A stretch of DNA of 64,000 nucleotides, from positions 25,972-89,971 of the forward strand of contig JAYMTJ010000039.1 of NCBI GenBank assembly GCA_036897525.1, given 5' to 3'. Position numbers and translations under genes: made by a program. Source of the stretch: Pelargonium x hortorum. Taxonomy: Eukaryota > Streptophyta > Magnoliopsida > Geraniales > Geraniaceae. This document shows, one piece after another, positions 1 to 14,000 of the stretch. Below the pieces are notes generated by a model that saw nothing but the letters and a program-made list of their open reading frames with translations, made no database searches and was not told the origin of the DNA. Each line of letters starts with the position of its first letter. Position 1 is the first letter of the stretch.

Positions 1-2765
1 CCCATTACATTATTCTACTTTATGCTGGGTTTATAATGCTATTACGGGGTACTCGGTATCTTCATTCTTTATAGCTCTTTTCTGCTAGCAATTAGGTTCA
101 GTATTTTCTATTGAATATTAAGAAAGGTTGGTTCACTATAGGATAGGGTTGCCGCTTATGAGGACAGGCCTTTTAGTTAAAAGAGCATGGACTGGTATAT
201 AAAAAACCATCGCTTTATTTTTTGCCGGATTACAGAAGTCTTCCGTACAGTTCCTCGAATTAGTATCAAATCAAACGCAAAGGCGTGAGGGATGCTGATA
301 CGTTGGCTTTAGAAAAAGTAACTGCTAGAGAGTACACCACTTCACTTAAAAACCCTATAAATTAAATTAGTAAGGGTATAACACAGGATTGTCCGATCAA
401 GTGTATTTTTTCCTATTCAAAGAAGTCCGGAATGCGGGCTCGAACCTATGCTTTTAGGTCGATGGGGCCTATGCTATAACATAGAATTCTAGGATCTTGG
501 GAGGTAGTTATCAACTACTGTTTGCTGTACTAGCTTTCCGAGAAGAGTTGTTAAGTTAAAAAGAGGCACTATAATCAAGCTGGGATAATTATGTGGGATA
601 GATTGTTTACGCCGTTCTAGGAACCAAGAGAAAAGAAGCTTTATTTCTAGGTTATATAATTTTTTTTTGTAAATTCAATTAAGGGGTATATACTTTGATT
701 ATTTATTCATTGTCTTCCGTTTAAGTTTTTTCTTAGAAAAGTTATCTTATCTAGATAAAATCCTTTAACATTACACTAGAATGAAAATGGCTTTCCCAGG
801 AGCCTTGTTAAGTAGTTTTCCAGCCCCTTTTATTTTATACCCTAATGCTTTGCGCTGTAATAAAAAAGCTTCCTGTAGCTCACGAAGTAAATAAGGATAG
901 ATATAAAGTAGGTCTTACAAAAAACCAAGCCCTGTACCAAGTCACTTACCTATACCTTGTTTACACGAAACTGGGTTTAATTTAAGCGGATATACTTTCT
1001 TAAAACATAATACCTTAGGAATACCTATAAACCAAAAAGGGAACCCTTATCTTATAGAGTCACTTTGTTTATATGGCGGACTAGACAATTCACTTAAAGT
1101 ATCCGGATTTACTTGCAAAGAATATGGAAAAGCACTTAAGATTAAGAGAGAAAAGAAAAGGGATTTTCTAGAGCCGAAAAGGTCTCCTTTAATACTTGTT
1201 TCGGGGGGTTATTTACACGTAAAGAGCACTCCCTGAAGTTATATTTGACTCTATTTTTTGGGACCCTGTAAGGGATAACTCAGTATTTTCAGTTAAGTGG
1301 GCTGTCTAAAGTCTCTATAATTGGCGACAACTGATATTTTTTAGGATTCCGTTTCAAGATTCTTTTCTACTCACATTTAAGAGCTAAAGCTGCAAATAAC
1401 TACTCAAGTAATGGACAATACAAAGTACTCTTGGAGTTTCCGTATTATAATGCCCTGTATAATAAAATAATATAAGGAATTTCTAGTTGTAAAAGCCAAA
1501 AATTTATAACCACTCTCATTGTTCTACTCTAATTACGAAAGTCTTTTTTAGCTATCCTAAATGCTACCTTATTACTCGAGCTGCTCTGGATAGATCAAGC
1601 CTTTATTTTAAGTTATGCGAGTTTTCGCTTTTGAGTGATCGTATATCCGTGTCAAAAGACTCTTAAAAGCTCCCTTAAATCTGCCCATACCCTTACAAAA
1701 ACCCTAAGGAAAGGGCTACTTTGTAGAGGTACACCCCAGGGAAAGCCGTAACTTTTTAGTTAATAACTAACTAGAACCTCGGTAAGATATAGAACAAAAA
1801 CGAGAATAAGACATGAAGGATAGAGACTTGGAAGATAGGACAAGCATAAACTTTTCTTTCTAGGTGGGCTAGTACTATAAGAAAGAGTGAATTACGCTTT
1901 AAATAAGATACTCTTGCTAATTCACTAATATAATAGAGGTTTATTTTGATAAGAAGTTGTGATATTAGAACAGAGAAAGAAGAAAGAGGGCCAAAGAAGG
2001 GCTCCTTACCTTAGGGAATGGAATAGGATAGATTCTGTAGCAATTGGCTTTACAATGGAGAATAAATCACAAAAGGATTCGGAAGCAGCTAATATCCAGC
2101 AAGAAAGTCTTTTCAAACGAAATGTCACAACAAACAAATAGGTAAGCCATTTTTACTAACTACTACTAAATAGACTGAGGGTAAGTGAGAACCCCCTTTT
2201 ATATCCCATCTCTATGGAAAAGTCTGTTATCTGTTTAACAATGACTAGCAAAATTCTATATCTAGACCCCTTTTTACTTCATTTTGTCCTTACCTTAGGT
2301 AGGTATATTATATTACATACTAAGCTTCATATTATTTGTATTATCTTAATAGGGTAGAGAAAAAATCTTACTTAAAAAAAGAAGGCAAGCTTAATGAAGC
2401 AGTAATGCATTAATCTATATCTTAGAACAAGAGCCTCGCTTTATATCGCACTCAAAAAACGAATTCTTCGAATTTAATCAATGAATCTATAGTTTGCCTC
2501 TAACGGAACAGGAAAATGCATTAGATTTCTTTACCCAAGATAAGCTTGCTAGGCAATGAAAAATTAGTCAAGTCACATATTTCATAAATCTGGATTCTAA
2601 TTAATTCTAAATTAGTTTGGTATATAGGAGCTCTTTGATGCAAAGACTTTTTCAATATGAGTGAGTTAGAATAGGTCCCTTTTGTCTTGGTATTGAGATC
2701 CAATAAATGATTCTTTTTTTAAGGAATAGCATATGCTGTTTAAAAGTTGTAAATTGAGAGCTTTC

Positions 2766-2778
2766 ATATATATATATA
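2766..2778. repeat. AT microsatellite
   Basis: Thirteen bases of alternating A and T. Confidence 0.85.
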
Positions 2779-2929
2779 GACTAGAGTTTGAAGTTTTGTG
2801 CTTAAAAAGCAATTAAGAATGAGTAAGGAATGCATATATACTTGAAAAAAGTTACCCAGATATTTAAATAAATACCCAAATCCTGCAAGCAAAAGGATAA
2901 GCTAAAAACTACTATAAGTATAGTATGTA

Positions 2930-3060
2930 TAGTAAGCTACAAGAATACAACAGCTACAAGGAACCATAACAACAAAAAGAAGAAGAATACTGCTAAGAAA
3001 GGTACACAGATACAGACTTAGAGAGTTATAGGTATTACAGGTATGAAGATTGAGAGTTCT
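2930..3060 (+). repeat. A/G-rich dispersed repeat copy, diverged
   Basis: It shows AGCTACAAGAATACAACAGC, then AAGAAGAAGAATACTGCTAAG and GGTACACAG, a texture like that of the 51.3 and 62.4 kb copies. No exact match above about 10 bases was seen by eye. Confidence 0.3.
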
Positions 3061-6000
3061 AAGGGAATATCTGTAGGAGAGTACTTTGTTCTAGAGATTC
3101 TGTGCCGCTAAATTTCGTAAGAGTTTTTTTCCGGAGAGTTCCGCAGGTTATTAGAGCAAGTTTAAGAAATTGTGGTTTACAAGGAATTTGAAAGTAGAGT
3201 CAGTTTAGATATAAGCCCCCCCTAGTTGAAACTCTAGAATCCCCGGTAGAACGTTCAGCTTCAGCCGGAAAACAAGGGTTCAGACGAGGGAAAAGTCCTG
3301 TTTTCTGCCTCTTTTCAGTGCCTTTTCTAGTTAGAAGAGAAGTTAGGCTGTTTAGGTGGCTTACCTAACCGGGGTATTTATTCCTTTAATTATTAGTAAA
3401 ACTGGTAATTCAAATTCTACCCTCTTACTTGAATTCCTAGAGCCTATCAAGCGGTTATACTTCTCTTCTAAAGCTTCAAAATTGAATGAAATTAGCAGTA
3501 ACAGAGTCAGGGTATATATCATATAGGTTTTTCGATACTAGAGACTTGACTTTTACTTGACAAAAGGAGTTTTCAGGGGAATAAAAATAAGTCGCTCCAA
3601 CTCCCAGGCACAGGTAAATTCTTAGCAAAAAAGCTTGCCTTGGATATTATTAAAAAATTTTTTATACAGTATTTTTGAGTTCAATTAGAACTTAGTAAGA
3701 TGTAGTTTTGGGGAGTATAGGACCTATTTTTTTCATATTCTTTCTTTGTAATAACTCCTTCTGAAAAAACTAGATCTTGACTGCGGGCGCGACGCGGCTT
3801 GAACCTTTGGGTTTATTCAGTTCGAAGTGCTTCTTTGCCTACCCGAAGAGTTCGAATACTTCTTATCTTAAGGGAATGGGATACTTATTTTCCAGCTATA
3901 ACAAGGAACTAGATTAATCTTGGAATATTATATAAGTAATTAAAAAGGATCCTCAAAATGGATTCTTTTGTCCGATATTTGAACCTGTATTTTTGGGTAT
4001 TTCCATAAAAAAAGCAGTGGATCGCAGGAATAACTCGTATTTAAGTAAAGCACCGTAAAATGGAAAAGCTGTACTAGGATTACTTGTCTCGAAACGGATT
4101 TAAAAACTTTGGTTTATAGAGAAAAAAAAGCTCTACCCTAAAGCATATTAAAAAACCCAAGAAATCGAAATCCGTTAAGTAGAAGATTTTGTATTAGAGT
4201 TTACTAGCAAAATACGAAAAGTGAGGAACCCTATGAAAACTTAGCGAGAACCTGACTACATCTCTTAAACTATATAAATCTTGCCGAAGTCAATTGAAAT
4301 CTAAAACCAGGGGGACTTGTAAGAAACTTGCATTACTCCAGGATATCATAGAGAAAACGAGCATTACGATTTCATTTCAGATAGATTTGTTTAATCAATA
4401 GAAAATTGATTAAGGACGCCCCTTTATCGCACAAAGAGACTAACAGTTCTTACATGAGAGTTACTCCTATCCTATCTCATAACTTCTACTTTTAAAATAC
4501 CTATAAAGTATCAAGAAATCAATTACTATACATATTTTAGAATTTAAACAGAGAGCCCATCCCATTATTAAAGTTTTTTTGCCCCTATTCTCCGTAATTT
4601 ATTGTTACTACTAGAAAACTAAGCTATATTAATATTAGGCTTTAGAATTTCCTTTTTTGAGGCTTTTAAGTAAAGTTATTTCCCAATATCTGTATTCAAA
4701 CAGCTCTTGATCTTAATAACTAAAAAAGCAATGTCGGGGTTAATCTCTTCTTTAACGAATTCGGTGATTAGGAACGCAAAGCCTGCAAGACTAATCCATG
4801 TACTACAAGGTTCGTCTCCTCCTATACGATAAGCAAATAAGACAAGAGGAATCTTCTCTAAATTAAACAACTGTAAGACTCTAATATAATAGAATTGTAA
4901 TTATAAAGACAATTATAGCCATTTTCTATTCCATAATCCATAGCTAAACTAAATACATTTATTTATTACAATCTATTACAAAAACTAATTATAAGAGTAA
5001 TACAATATAAAGCTATAACAACTCTATACTTCATACTATATATTCTAGCAGCAAATCCATTAGCGGAATAAGTCTAGGGACAGACTGGCACATGAAGACG
5101 GGAGAGGTCTCTCTACACCTAGTATCTCTACTAATCCTAAGAAACATAGCTCTAAAGATTCTACTCTTAAGTCTCAAAGAAAGCTGGGAGTCAAGTCAAT
5201 AAAGAAGGTATGAAAGTCAATTTATTCTGTTTCCAGGGTTCCCATTTCAGGTAATAAGTATAGGTATTTTGGGAGTCTCAATAAAGCTAAGGAAAGATGG
5301 TTTCGGTTTTCCAGTTTTAAGTGTTTTGAGGACAGATCTTTTTTTAAGAAGGGGGATAGCTTTCAAAGACAAGAATACAATTCAGATCAGAGAGTTCCAT
5401 CTAGAAATTCTTAGGATTTAGAGCTACACTTACTTTGCAGGCTCTACCAACTTCCTTAGAACTGAGACAGGAATCCCACATGTAATTGGAGTGGACTCAG
5501 TAAGTAGGCTCGCTTTCAAGTAACTCTATATAAAAAGAAAATTCAGAATAAAAGGAACTTCCTAAGCTAAACGAAATTCTGTTGGGACGCAAGTCTAATA
5601 TGTGTGAAGGTGTCTAAACAAGTCCTAAAATTCTTAGTCTTTAAAATCTTTATATAGGGTATTATAGACCTGTTTAATGAGAGCTGTAAAATCACTTAAT
5701 TGAACTAAAAATTAGAGAGTGAAATATTACTAATTATGCGCAGGGATTCTTTACAATATTGAAACAAGGTCTAACTAGACTCTGGATTTCCGTTAAAACT
5801 AAGCGGTAAAGTACAAAACTTTGGTTCAAGCCTTGACAACACAGGAGTCTCTCAAGAATATTAGACTATAGGTTATTCAAAAGGAGAAAGCAATACACCT
5901 ACCTTGTCTATTAAAACTGGTAAAACCAAATCACTCATAAAAGTCGAGTTTATTTGTAAAGCCCCCGGAAAATGCCGAGGATTCTAATTTCTAGAAGTCT

Positions 6001-7137
6001 AGTACCCCTCACTTGGTTTATTTATACTCTTTATCGAATTCCTTTTACAACGAAATACCCGGGGATTTCAAAAAAAAAGACTAGGACAAGCTTTAATGCT
6101 GCTCTAATAATAGAGTAACCCATTTCTAAGCGCAAAGCAGAGAATGGGACCTCCCTTAAATCTTTCTTTCATGCATATATTCACTATACTTTATTTATAA
6201 ATAAAAAGGCCGATCACAACACAAAGGAGAATGTGTAGGAACGCTCTAGGCAGAACTAGAATAGCCAAAGAACTGACTCTAGGTTTAATTAAACGAGTCT
6301 AAGGCCTTTTTTTATAACCTGGAATCTCTTCCAAGAATTGACTATGAGAGTGAGAGGGACTTCGAAAACAAGGCACATTTTTTGTGGTATTCTGGATACC
6401 CTTTTTTGTAGGGCATAATCTTAAGGGAGAGAATCTTCTAGGCAACCCATCTACAATTAGTCTAGAAAGAATAGCCTTTCTGCGTCAAGAGTCTAAATAA
6501 CAAAAACACAGCTTGATGTGATTTTATAGTAGTCCGTATTACATTACAGCTGGTTAGAACAGCGAAAGAAGAGGAAGTTTACTTAATAGAACTACTATAA
6601 AGGCATGGGTATTAAGACTCGGTAGGCGAAGACTTGGATAATAGGTACTAAAATAAGTGTATAAGTACAGAGGGAATCCCTTAAGTCCAGGCAGCAAAAG
6701 GGCCCGTAAGAGAGTTACAGGCAACAAGCTCTGTAAGAGTATAGCTACAACAAATGAAATGTAACTCTAGGGCTGTCAAGAATTCGAGCTAGGAATATAG
6801 ACACAGAGAAAGAGACCTTTTGAGGAGCTATTTAGTTCTATTTTCATATTCTGGTATGGTATAAGGATAAGGAAGGGACAACTATTCTGCTGGAAAGTGA
6901 TTAGGATTAGTTAAAAATCGGAGAGGAAAATCAATCCTTATGTAGCTGATGACAATTAGGAGAGCCGGGTTGCACTAAGTTACTAGTTTGAGATAAGAAG
7001 CTGAATCTCGAGCTAGAGGACTTTTTTATCCTAGTATCTGGGTACGTGGGAGGGGGGTTAAGCCAAGAGTACTGTTTCTGCAATTCCAGCTTTACAAGAG
7101 GCGATTAAAAAAGTAATTAAAGAACTTTTACGAGTTA

Positions 7138-7149
7138 ACGGGCGCCCGT
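7138..7149. repeat. GC-rich perfect palindrome
   Basis: ACGGGCGCCCGT is a perfect 12-base palindrome in AT-rich surroundings. No role is evident. Confidence 0.8.
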
Positions 7150-7899
7150 AAAGAAACGAAATAGATCTAAGGAATTTTCTAATTAAGAAAGAGTGAAGGT
7201 CAAATAGAAAATATCAGGAATCCCGGTCCTTAGAATATGGTCTTAAAATTGTTTTTTTAGAAGCCTAAGTTCCACCTCTAGAAGATCTAGTTGCTAAAGT
7301 AGTGCCTTAATTTGTCTTTTTAAAACAAAATAAAGTAGGTCCAGGTTAGAAATCCACGTGGTTTTTTTGCGGGGAGCTTAGCTTAAGTGATTTCTTAGAG
7401 TAGGTTTACAACTATTAAAATTAAGGTGCAGCTTAAGAAGTTACTCTTATTTTTATTCTAATTCTTTAGAATTATCTAAATCAGAAAGTTGAGGGCTAAT
7501 TCTGAACAAGTGTAATTAAAAAAACTAAGGCCCCTTTGTTCCCCACCTCCGATGTTTGTTAAATTTAATAAGGAAGAAACAAGTTAAGGGCTAGAGTCCT
7601 ACGGGTCGGTCCTCTTGTCCGCTTTCTTGATAAGTCTCTTAACAGTTCTTGGATGTATCTAATCGTAATTTCGTTTGTCAGAAAAAGTTTCTAATACATA
7701 TTGATACTGTCTTTTTTTTGTACTTGAGTGCTGGGTGTTGTGAGGGTTGAAAATTAGGACTTTGAACTTAAAGGGTTCCAACTCCTAATTGATCTTTAGC
7801 TCCAATACCCATAAATAAAGGATTCCTTGAAGAAGGACTCTTTGATAAAGAGTTAGGTTGAGATAACACTCGTTCCAAGTCTATTTTAGAGTGGGATCC

Positions 7900-7955
7900 T
7901 GGGGAAAGTAGAGCGATTTCTTAGTTGACCGGAAACCTAGGGTTCGAATGGGCTT
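7900..7955 (+). pseudogene. Possible decayed class-I tRNA
   Basis: GTAGAGCG (7,908-7,915) and GGTTCGAAT (7,941-7,949) stand exactly as far apart as the D and T arms of a 72-nucleotide tRNA, with GTTGACCG between them where trnN has GTTAACCG. The T stem reads TAGGG against GGGCT and cannot pair, and no acceptor stem is visible. It is possibly an old trnN copy. Both flanking blocks are generic tRNA consensus, so confidence is low. Confidence 0.28.
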
Positions 7956-8793
7956 AGTTTATTACAAATTTTGAAAAATCCTTTATTAGAGAGTAGCCCG
8001 CATTAGATTCTATATTTCTAAGTATAACTCTGTTTGTGAGTGTGTAAAAAAAGCTAAACCACTTAATTGGATACCTCTTTTAGGCCCTTTCCTCCTATAG
8101 GACCCCCTACTAGTCCTGCTACTAAATAAAGATACCCCAGATCCTACTTATCCTAGTGGAATACTCGAGGGTCCCTTAATTATTAAAAAAATGCTTCAGT
8201 GAAATTATTTATACCTACTTTGGATACTCATTTATTATCAAAACTTGTTAAAGACGAGACTTTTCAAAATTACCCGCTTCTTTAGTTTAGGGTGGGGGTC
8301 TAAAGCTACTTAGCTAAAGGTTAGCTTTTATCAGCAGCAACTTCGAAGTATTCTATATACAAGTATACACTACTAAAGTTAAAGTACCTTATGTTTTTAT
8401 AAATCTTATTGCTTAGATGTCAAGGGACTCCTAAGCATGTTCTTGATATTATATTAAAGTCCCGAGTAGTCTGTGCTCCCCGAGGGGTTCTGAGATAATT
8501 GTTATTAAATACTTTAATAGGTAGGGCGGAAAAGTTTTTTTTAGCTATTCAATTCAAAATGGGTAATTAAGTTAGTATAGAGTTTGAAAAGTCTAGGGAA
8601 TTCTTAATGAACGGGCAGGTATAAAAAAAAATCATTAAACTAATAGAATAGATTTTGTAGTAGGTAACCTAGGGTAAAAAAAGTGCTACAAATCCAGGAG
8701 TTAATTCTTTCTTATTACTAGATATAAAATGAAAGTTTATGTTTTTCTAACTTTATGCGAGTATTTTTTAAGAATTTCAATTCAATTAGAGAG

Positions 8794-8810
8794 TTTAGCT
8801 CGTCAGTGTA
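8794..8810 (+). repeat. 17-base direct repeat, copy 1
   Basis: TTTAGCTCGTCAGTGTA, identical to 37,205-37,221. It resembles a tRNA D arm (TAGCTC...AGTG), but neither copy is followed by a T arm. One shared 17-mer is near the chance level in this window. Confidence 0.35.
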
Positions 8811-11036
8811 AGGAGGGCTTGTAAAAGATAAAAAAAGTATAGTATTAGGATTACTTAGTAGGCCTGGCCCACACCTGCCTGCGTCTTAATATTATTGTAA
8901 TAAAGCACTCAGGTAGAACCCGTAGGTACATAAATAGAAGTTTTTCTTACTTGGGTTTATCCTGGTTATAATCTCCTATCTTATCTTAAAAAAATCTTAT
9001 GTCATGCAATTATAACCAAAAATTTATCAAGAAATTCCTGCCTTAATTTAGCGGGAACCCACTTAGAATAGTAAGGAACAACTGAGCGGTAATACCTACA
9101 CACTATAAAAACAAGCCTGAACCGGGCCTATTCCACAATAAAAAAACTTCTAATTTCATTTCGTTCCCATAAGTCGGAATAAATTTGAGGGAAATCCTAA
9201 ATAAAATAAAAGGCGATCAAAAAGCAGGTTTTATCATTCATAAAAGCATACTTGTTCCAGATTCCTGAGTTTTTTAACAACCGAGCTAATTGCAGTTGGT
9301 CCACTCCCGCAAAGGAGAACCCCTGTTTTTTGTAGTAAAAAGTACATTTATAGTCTAACCAAGGAGCTACTAAAACTAAGAGATATCTCATTCTACTAAA
9401 ATGTCCTCTTCCAAGCCAAGAGGCTAGATCCTGTGCTACAAGCCCTAACTAAAAAAACTTTCCCTGTACACCCCTAGGGATACCTAAAGCAAGACCTTAG
9501 CCTACATTTCATGGATCTTGTAATACTCTCCTTAAGTTTATCTGAGAAAGTCAATAATAAGGTTCTTAATACTCTTAATACTAGTGAATTAAGATATGAA
9601 AAACTTTTGACTTAAAACGTATAGGCTACAATACAAAGCAAGAAACCTAGTAACTTGTTAGCACTATTTGGAAAACTGAAGCAAAGTCAAATTTTTTCTA
9701 TATTACTCTTTAAAGAGGACCCGCTTACACTTTCATTTTAAAATGAGCTTATTTAAAGAGTAAAGTAAAGGTTTCGCCAAAAGGGTATTTATTAGATGAA
9801 AAGAGAAATACCAAGAAGACTCCTAGACTGGAACTCTATCGAAGGTTTTAACCTGACCCCAAGTCTTTCTAGTACTATGCTCTTCCGACTGAGTTATCGG
9901 ATCCTCTAAAGCACTAATAATTCAAATTAAGTACAGTAGTAAGGAGGGGTCCCTCTTAGTATTACCGAGTTCAAGCCTCCGGCTTCTATAAGTCTCAGAT
10001 CAGACCGGGGGTAGAATCCCCTACTAGTTTTGGGGTAACTAAACAATTAAAGGCAGCAATAAGGAATTTTGTTTTCTAGATGTAAGTGATCTGGCCCTAT
10101 CGAAGAGATGCATAACATAACCCGCTTACAACGAGCACTTTTTACACTTAATCAAGCAAGGTATCCTCATAAATCTCTCGTTAGTATTAGTAACTTTTCC
10201 TTTTCCAAGTATTTGACAGCAAGCCCCCATTATCTATAGATTCTCTTTGGAGTATAAGACTGAAGCCGGGAGACCCCTTATATTGAATACCCATGCCATG
10301 CTCGAGAATCTGCACACTCTATATGGGTACTCGATTCTAGTAATATTTGTCACTTTTAGCGTAGGAATTCCTACGATTTAGATAAAACTTTACTAATCTA
10401 AAAAATTTCTATAGAGAGAGAGACTAGACCTAATCTAGGAACGGACTTAATGCACGTAGGGAATACTCGGTTGACACAGGACGAAGTAATATATTAAATT
10501 GGAATACTTTGAGAATAAAACTGTGTAAGTTTCATTTTAATATAAAAAAGGTAGACTGTGCACTATAACAAAGTAGTATAACTTCAACTTTAGTTCATTT
10601 ACCGGAAACGGCTTAAGCGCCCCTGCTTTACTTTAATCTTTCTTAAATTCTTAAATAAAATGAATTCCTTTAAAACCAGAAATTGAAATTCTAGCCTTGG
10701 TATTTATTTACTACCTTTGTTTGTACTTTACCACCCTAATATAATAGCTTAAGCATGACATGAAGAAGACCTTTATAACCTATACCCGGATACTCTAATA
10801 AGGAAAGAATTTGTCTGTGTTACTCTAAGATATAGGTAGATGGAAAGACCTTTCTTTCTAGTGAATATCTTAGAAGTTCTTCTATTGTTATGTTAGAGCA
10901 CAGGTTGAATAAGAAGTATTTCGAAGGTTCAATTCTGAGTATCCCGGCGAAGGTGTCAACTAAATGATTTATATAGATATAGAACAAAAAAACCTCTCAC
11001 TCCGAAAAGCCCCTCCTTTTCCGAATCCTTTTTTTT

Positions 11037-11090
11037 GGTAGAACGCGAGTGCTTTTGATCAAATGACGTAGGTTCGAATCCCTTTTAGAG
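11037..11090 (+). pseudogene. Truncated tRNA-like sequence, trnW-type
   Basis: GGTAGAACG (11,037) and TGACGTAGGTTCGAATCC (11,064-11,081) are spaced as the D arm and T arm of a class-I tRNA. Without gaps, 31 of 45 positions agree with plastid-type trnW-CCA as recalled. The anticodon stem is destroyed, the 5' acceptor and D-stem half are absent, and the T stem is unpaired. Because both blocks are common to many tRNAs, the amino-acid identity is uncertain; trnK is an alternative. Confidence 0.38.
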
Positions 11091-14000
11091 ATCCTAGTAA
11101 GAAATCGATTTCCAGTTTCTTTCCTTTTCCCCAAATCATTAGTACTATTCCAGAAACAGAGGAAAAGGGTGGCTCCCTTCTTCGTAGTTTTAGGTATAGT
11201 CAGTCTAAGTTTCAATATCTTGCTCTTAGTCGATTATAACAGGATCCTCCCAGTTTTTGACTGCATCTTAATCCCGAAAGTCAAAAACCCCATTTGATAA
11301 AGCACAGGTTGTTACCAGTATACAAGGGGGTTCCATTGTAGTATTTAAACGAAGTGTTAAGTACAATATTAAATAAATAACTATACCTACTACTGCACCT
11401 TTCAGCTACCAAGTGTATTCAAAATAATGAAATTCAGGTATTTTCTTATTCTTTTTTTTTATTCCTTAGTTAACAACTCGTTTAAAATAGTTAATTCATT
11501 TCGTTGCTCCTCAGAAATCTTGTAAAGGATACTCAAATTAAATACTGGATCAGATTCAAGGCACAAAAAAAGGGGAGTCGGGCTCATTCAATTTTCTACC
11601 GATTCGGGTCTCCTAACAAACTCCTTCAGTTAAAGGGTTACCATAAATTGAATTATTTTCCTTATATTATATTATAAGCTTGTCCTCACTGTACTTTAGT
11701 ACCGTAGTACGTTACCTTGTGCCAACCTTAATTGCTTTAAACCCCAATTCTTGTAGAAACCCTTTTTGGCAGGCTATATCTTACTATTAAAAATTTGAAA
11801 GCCCAGGGAATGGAATACTCTTTGAAGTCTTGTTAAAAAAACCTAAGTTTTAATAATGTAACAAAGAGGCACCACCTAAATTTTCTAAGGAATCTTACTA
11901 CTTTAAGAGTTAGTTTTGCGGGCCTTTTATGCGGAAGACCCTAGTAAGATACTTGCCCCCGTAGAGGACCCCCTGTTATAGTACTAAACATTAGGCGAAA
12001 AAAACCTCTCCTTCTAGCCCTCGCCTTGGAGTATACAGAGTGAAAATAACTAACTTATAGAGCAATCAATGCGGGACCCCCTTTTTGGTACATGTCATAC
12101 GGATCCCCTTACGTCTGTAGGATTCGGCAGTTAAAGTACTAGCAGCTATAGTTCAAGGGAGCTTAATTTAAGGGTCTTGGTAATTTCAAGTTCAGCCTAG
12201 ACTAGACTCTTTTTAATATTAAATTGATTTTATTTAGAGGAAGTAGGATGTGGTTTTGAAGTATTGAAAGGGGTTAAGGGCATACAAAGTCCTTGGGCCA
12301 TTGCTTGAAATTAGGTTGGGACTAAAAGTATCTTAAGGGGTTTCTCAACTTAGAACGCTACCGGGGTAATTCATAACGGATAGAGTCTAATCTAGAGTAT
12401 TGGGTTTAAAGGAAAAGATACCCTGGAGTCGAAGTCATTAGAAAATACATAAAGTTAAGGTAGACTCTAGGGAATAGCTGAGAAGTTTTTGAATTGAATA
12501 TAGCATTCCTAGCAGTATTTCAAAGGGACTCCTCCGAAAATGACAAGGTCAGAGCTAGCTGAAGAACCTTGAAAATCTATACTATACCTGCTTTTGACTT
12601 CTTTCTTACTCCGATTTCATAAGACTTAATTTGCTTTCTTCATACCTTGCTTTCCTATGAACTGACTTACAGTGTTTATATATTCCTTTCAGATACAGGG
12701 GAATATTAATAACAATAAGAAATGAACTCTTTAGGGCATATTCCTCTTGTTCCATGTGTTTATCATTAAAGAGGATAAATACTTAGGAGAAGTATATACA
12801 CGCATCCCTCTTCCCGACCTGGAACGAAGTGAGGGAGGTTAACTTATTAGGGTATATTCTAGATAGTAAACCTTACACTTGGACACAACAAAGGAATACC
12901 AATCAAATTGACTTCACTGGAAAATTAGCTTTAGCCCTTGATATTCCTAAAAAACTTTGATTTCATTCAAGAATTAGCTAGAAACCTCACATACAATACC
13001 CAACAGAATGCCCTAAAGAGAAAGATAAAGCCTCGTATTCTATAGAAGCAATATCCCACACGAATTACTGTGCCCAATTTTTTTACGTTTGACTTGGATT
13101 ACGTTCGATTTCTTATACATAAATTCAGTTTCAGTATTCTTTCTGGAGATAGCAGTACCTAGGAGCTAGTGGAGCTAATGTATTCCCTATTGTAGTTTTT
13201 GTAAAGACTCATTTAGAACTTGTAGACTTTACTACAGGAGAGAGACTTGCGAGCGAGATAGGAGGGAAGAGATGCTCGTATTCCCAATTGTAGGTGTAGG
13301 TTTTGTAGCTAGGAAGTCGTTATAGTACTAAGGAAGTGAAGTTATAGAGTACCATTAGAAACTTATTCAGTAAATACTTTCAAACAAACGGATTTGTACA
13401 TCTCCGTCTAAATCATTAGGATTTCCTATATGTTTCATTTTATAAAAAAACAACTGTCCTTAACTTAAAATACCGAAAAGAGTGACTCTTGTCTTCCTTC
13501 CGAACTATATAAAATACTAAATACTAGAGCTATAGAAAAAAAAAGATACTCATAGCAGACCTATCTTATGGAGCTTACCTTTACTAGAGCCTAGGAGTGT
13601 GAGTCGTATAAAACCAGTAACTTTTTAGATCAATCTATCAAGCCACAGATATAGATTAAAATTGACTTATCTCTATTAATTTCAAAATACCCTAAGGAGA
13701 GTTCTACAGGTAATCCAGGAGGAATGCGGGCTAAATTCAAGTCAAACCGGAGGTAACAAAGTTAAGTACGAGCCCATCTCTAATCTAGGAGCCCCTTTCA
13801 GAAGCAGATTATTACTACCAAGAAGCCTTCTATAACACTTCAATTTACTGAATATATCTACAAGGTATTCCAATTCCTAGGACATTTATGCAATCTAAAG
13901 CTTCTGAGAAACTACCCAATAAATGCTCGCTATTTGTCTTATTAACTAAACCAGGCCTTGTGTACTTGCTGTTAGAGTAGACAAGTATCTAAACTTATTA

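Larger units (their letters stand above)
1..10990. other. Gene-free stretch, AT-rich mitochondrial spacer
   Basis: No frame here resembles a known protein; the longest start-bearing frames are 60-64 codons, as expected by chance. No rRNA or intact tRNA was seen. It contains an A/G-rich repeat copy (about 2,930-3,060), a weaker one (about 6,600-6,740), a TA tract (2,766), a GC cluster at 3,781-3,799 and a 12-base GC-rich palindrome (7,138). There is also a decayed tRNA-like sequence near 7.9 kb. Short exons of split genes cannot be excluded by eye. Confidence 0.6.

Noticed and set aside
429-500. Minus-strand TAGGTTCGAGCCC, like the T arm of trnI-CAU
   Set aside because: The T stem does not pair and no D arm could be placed at the right distance with confidence.
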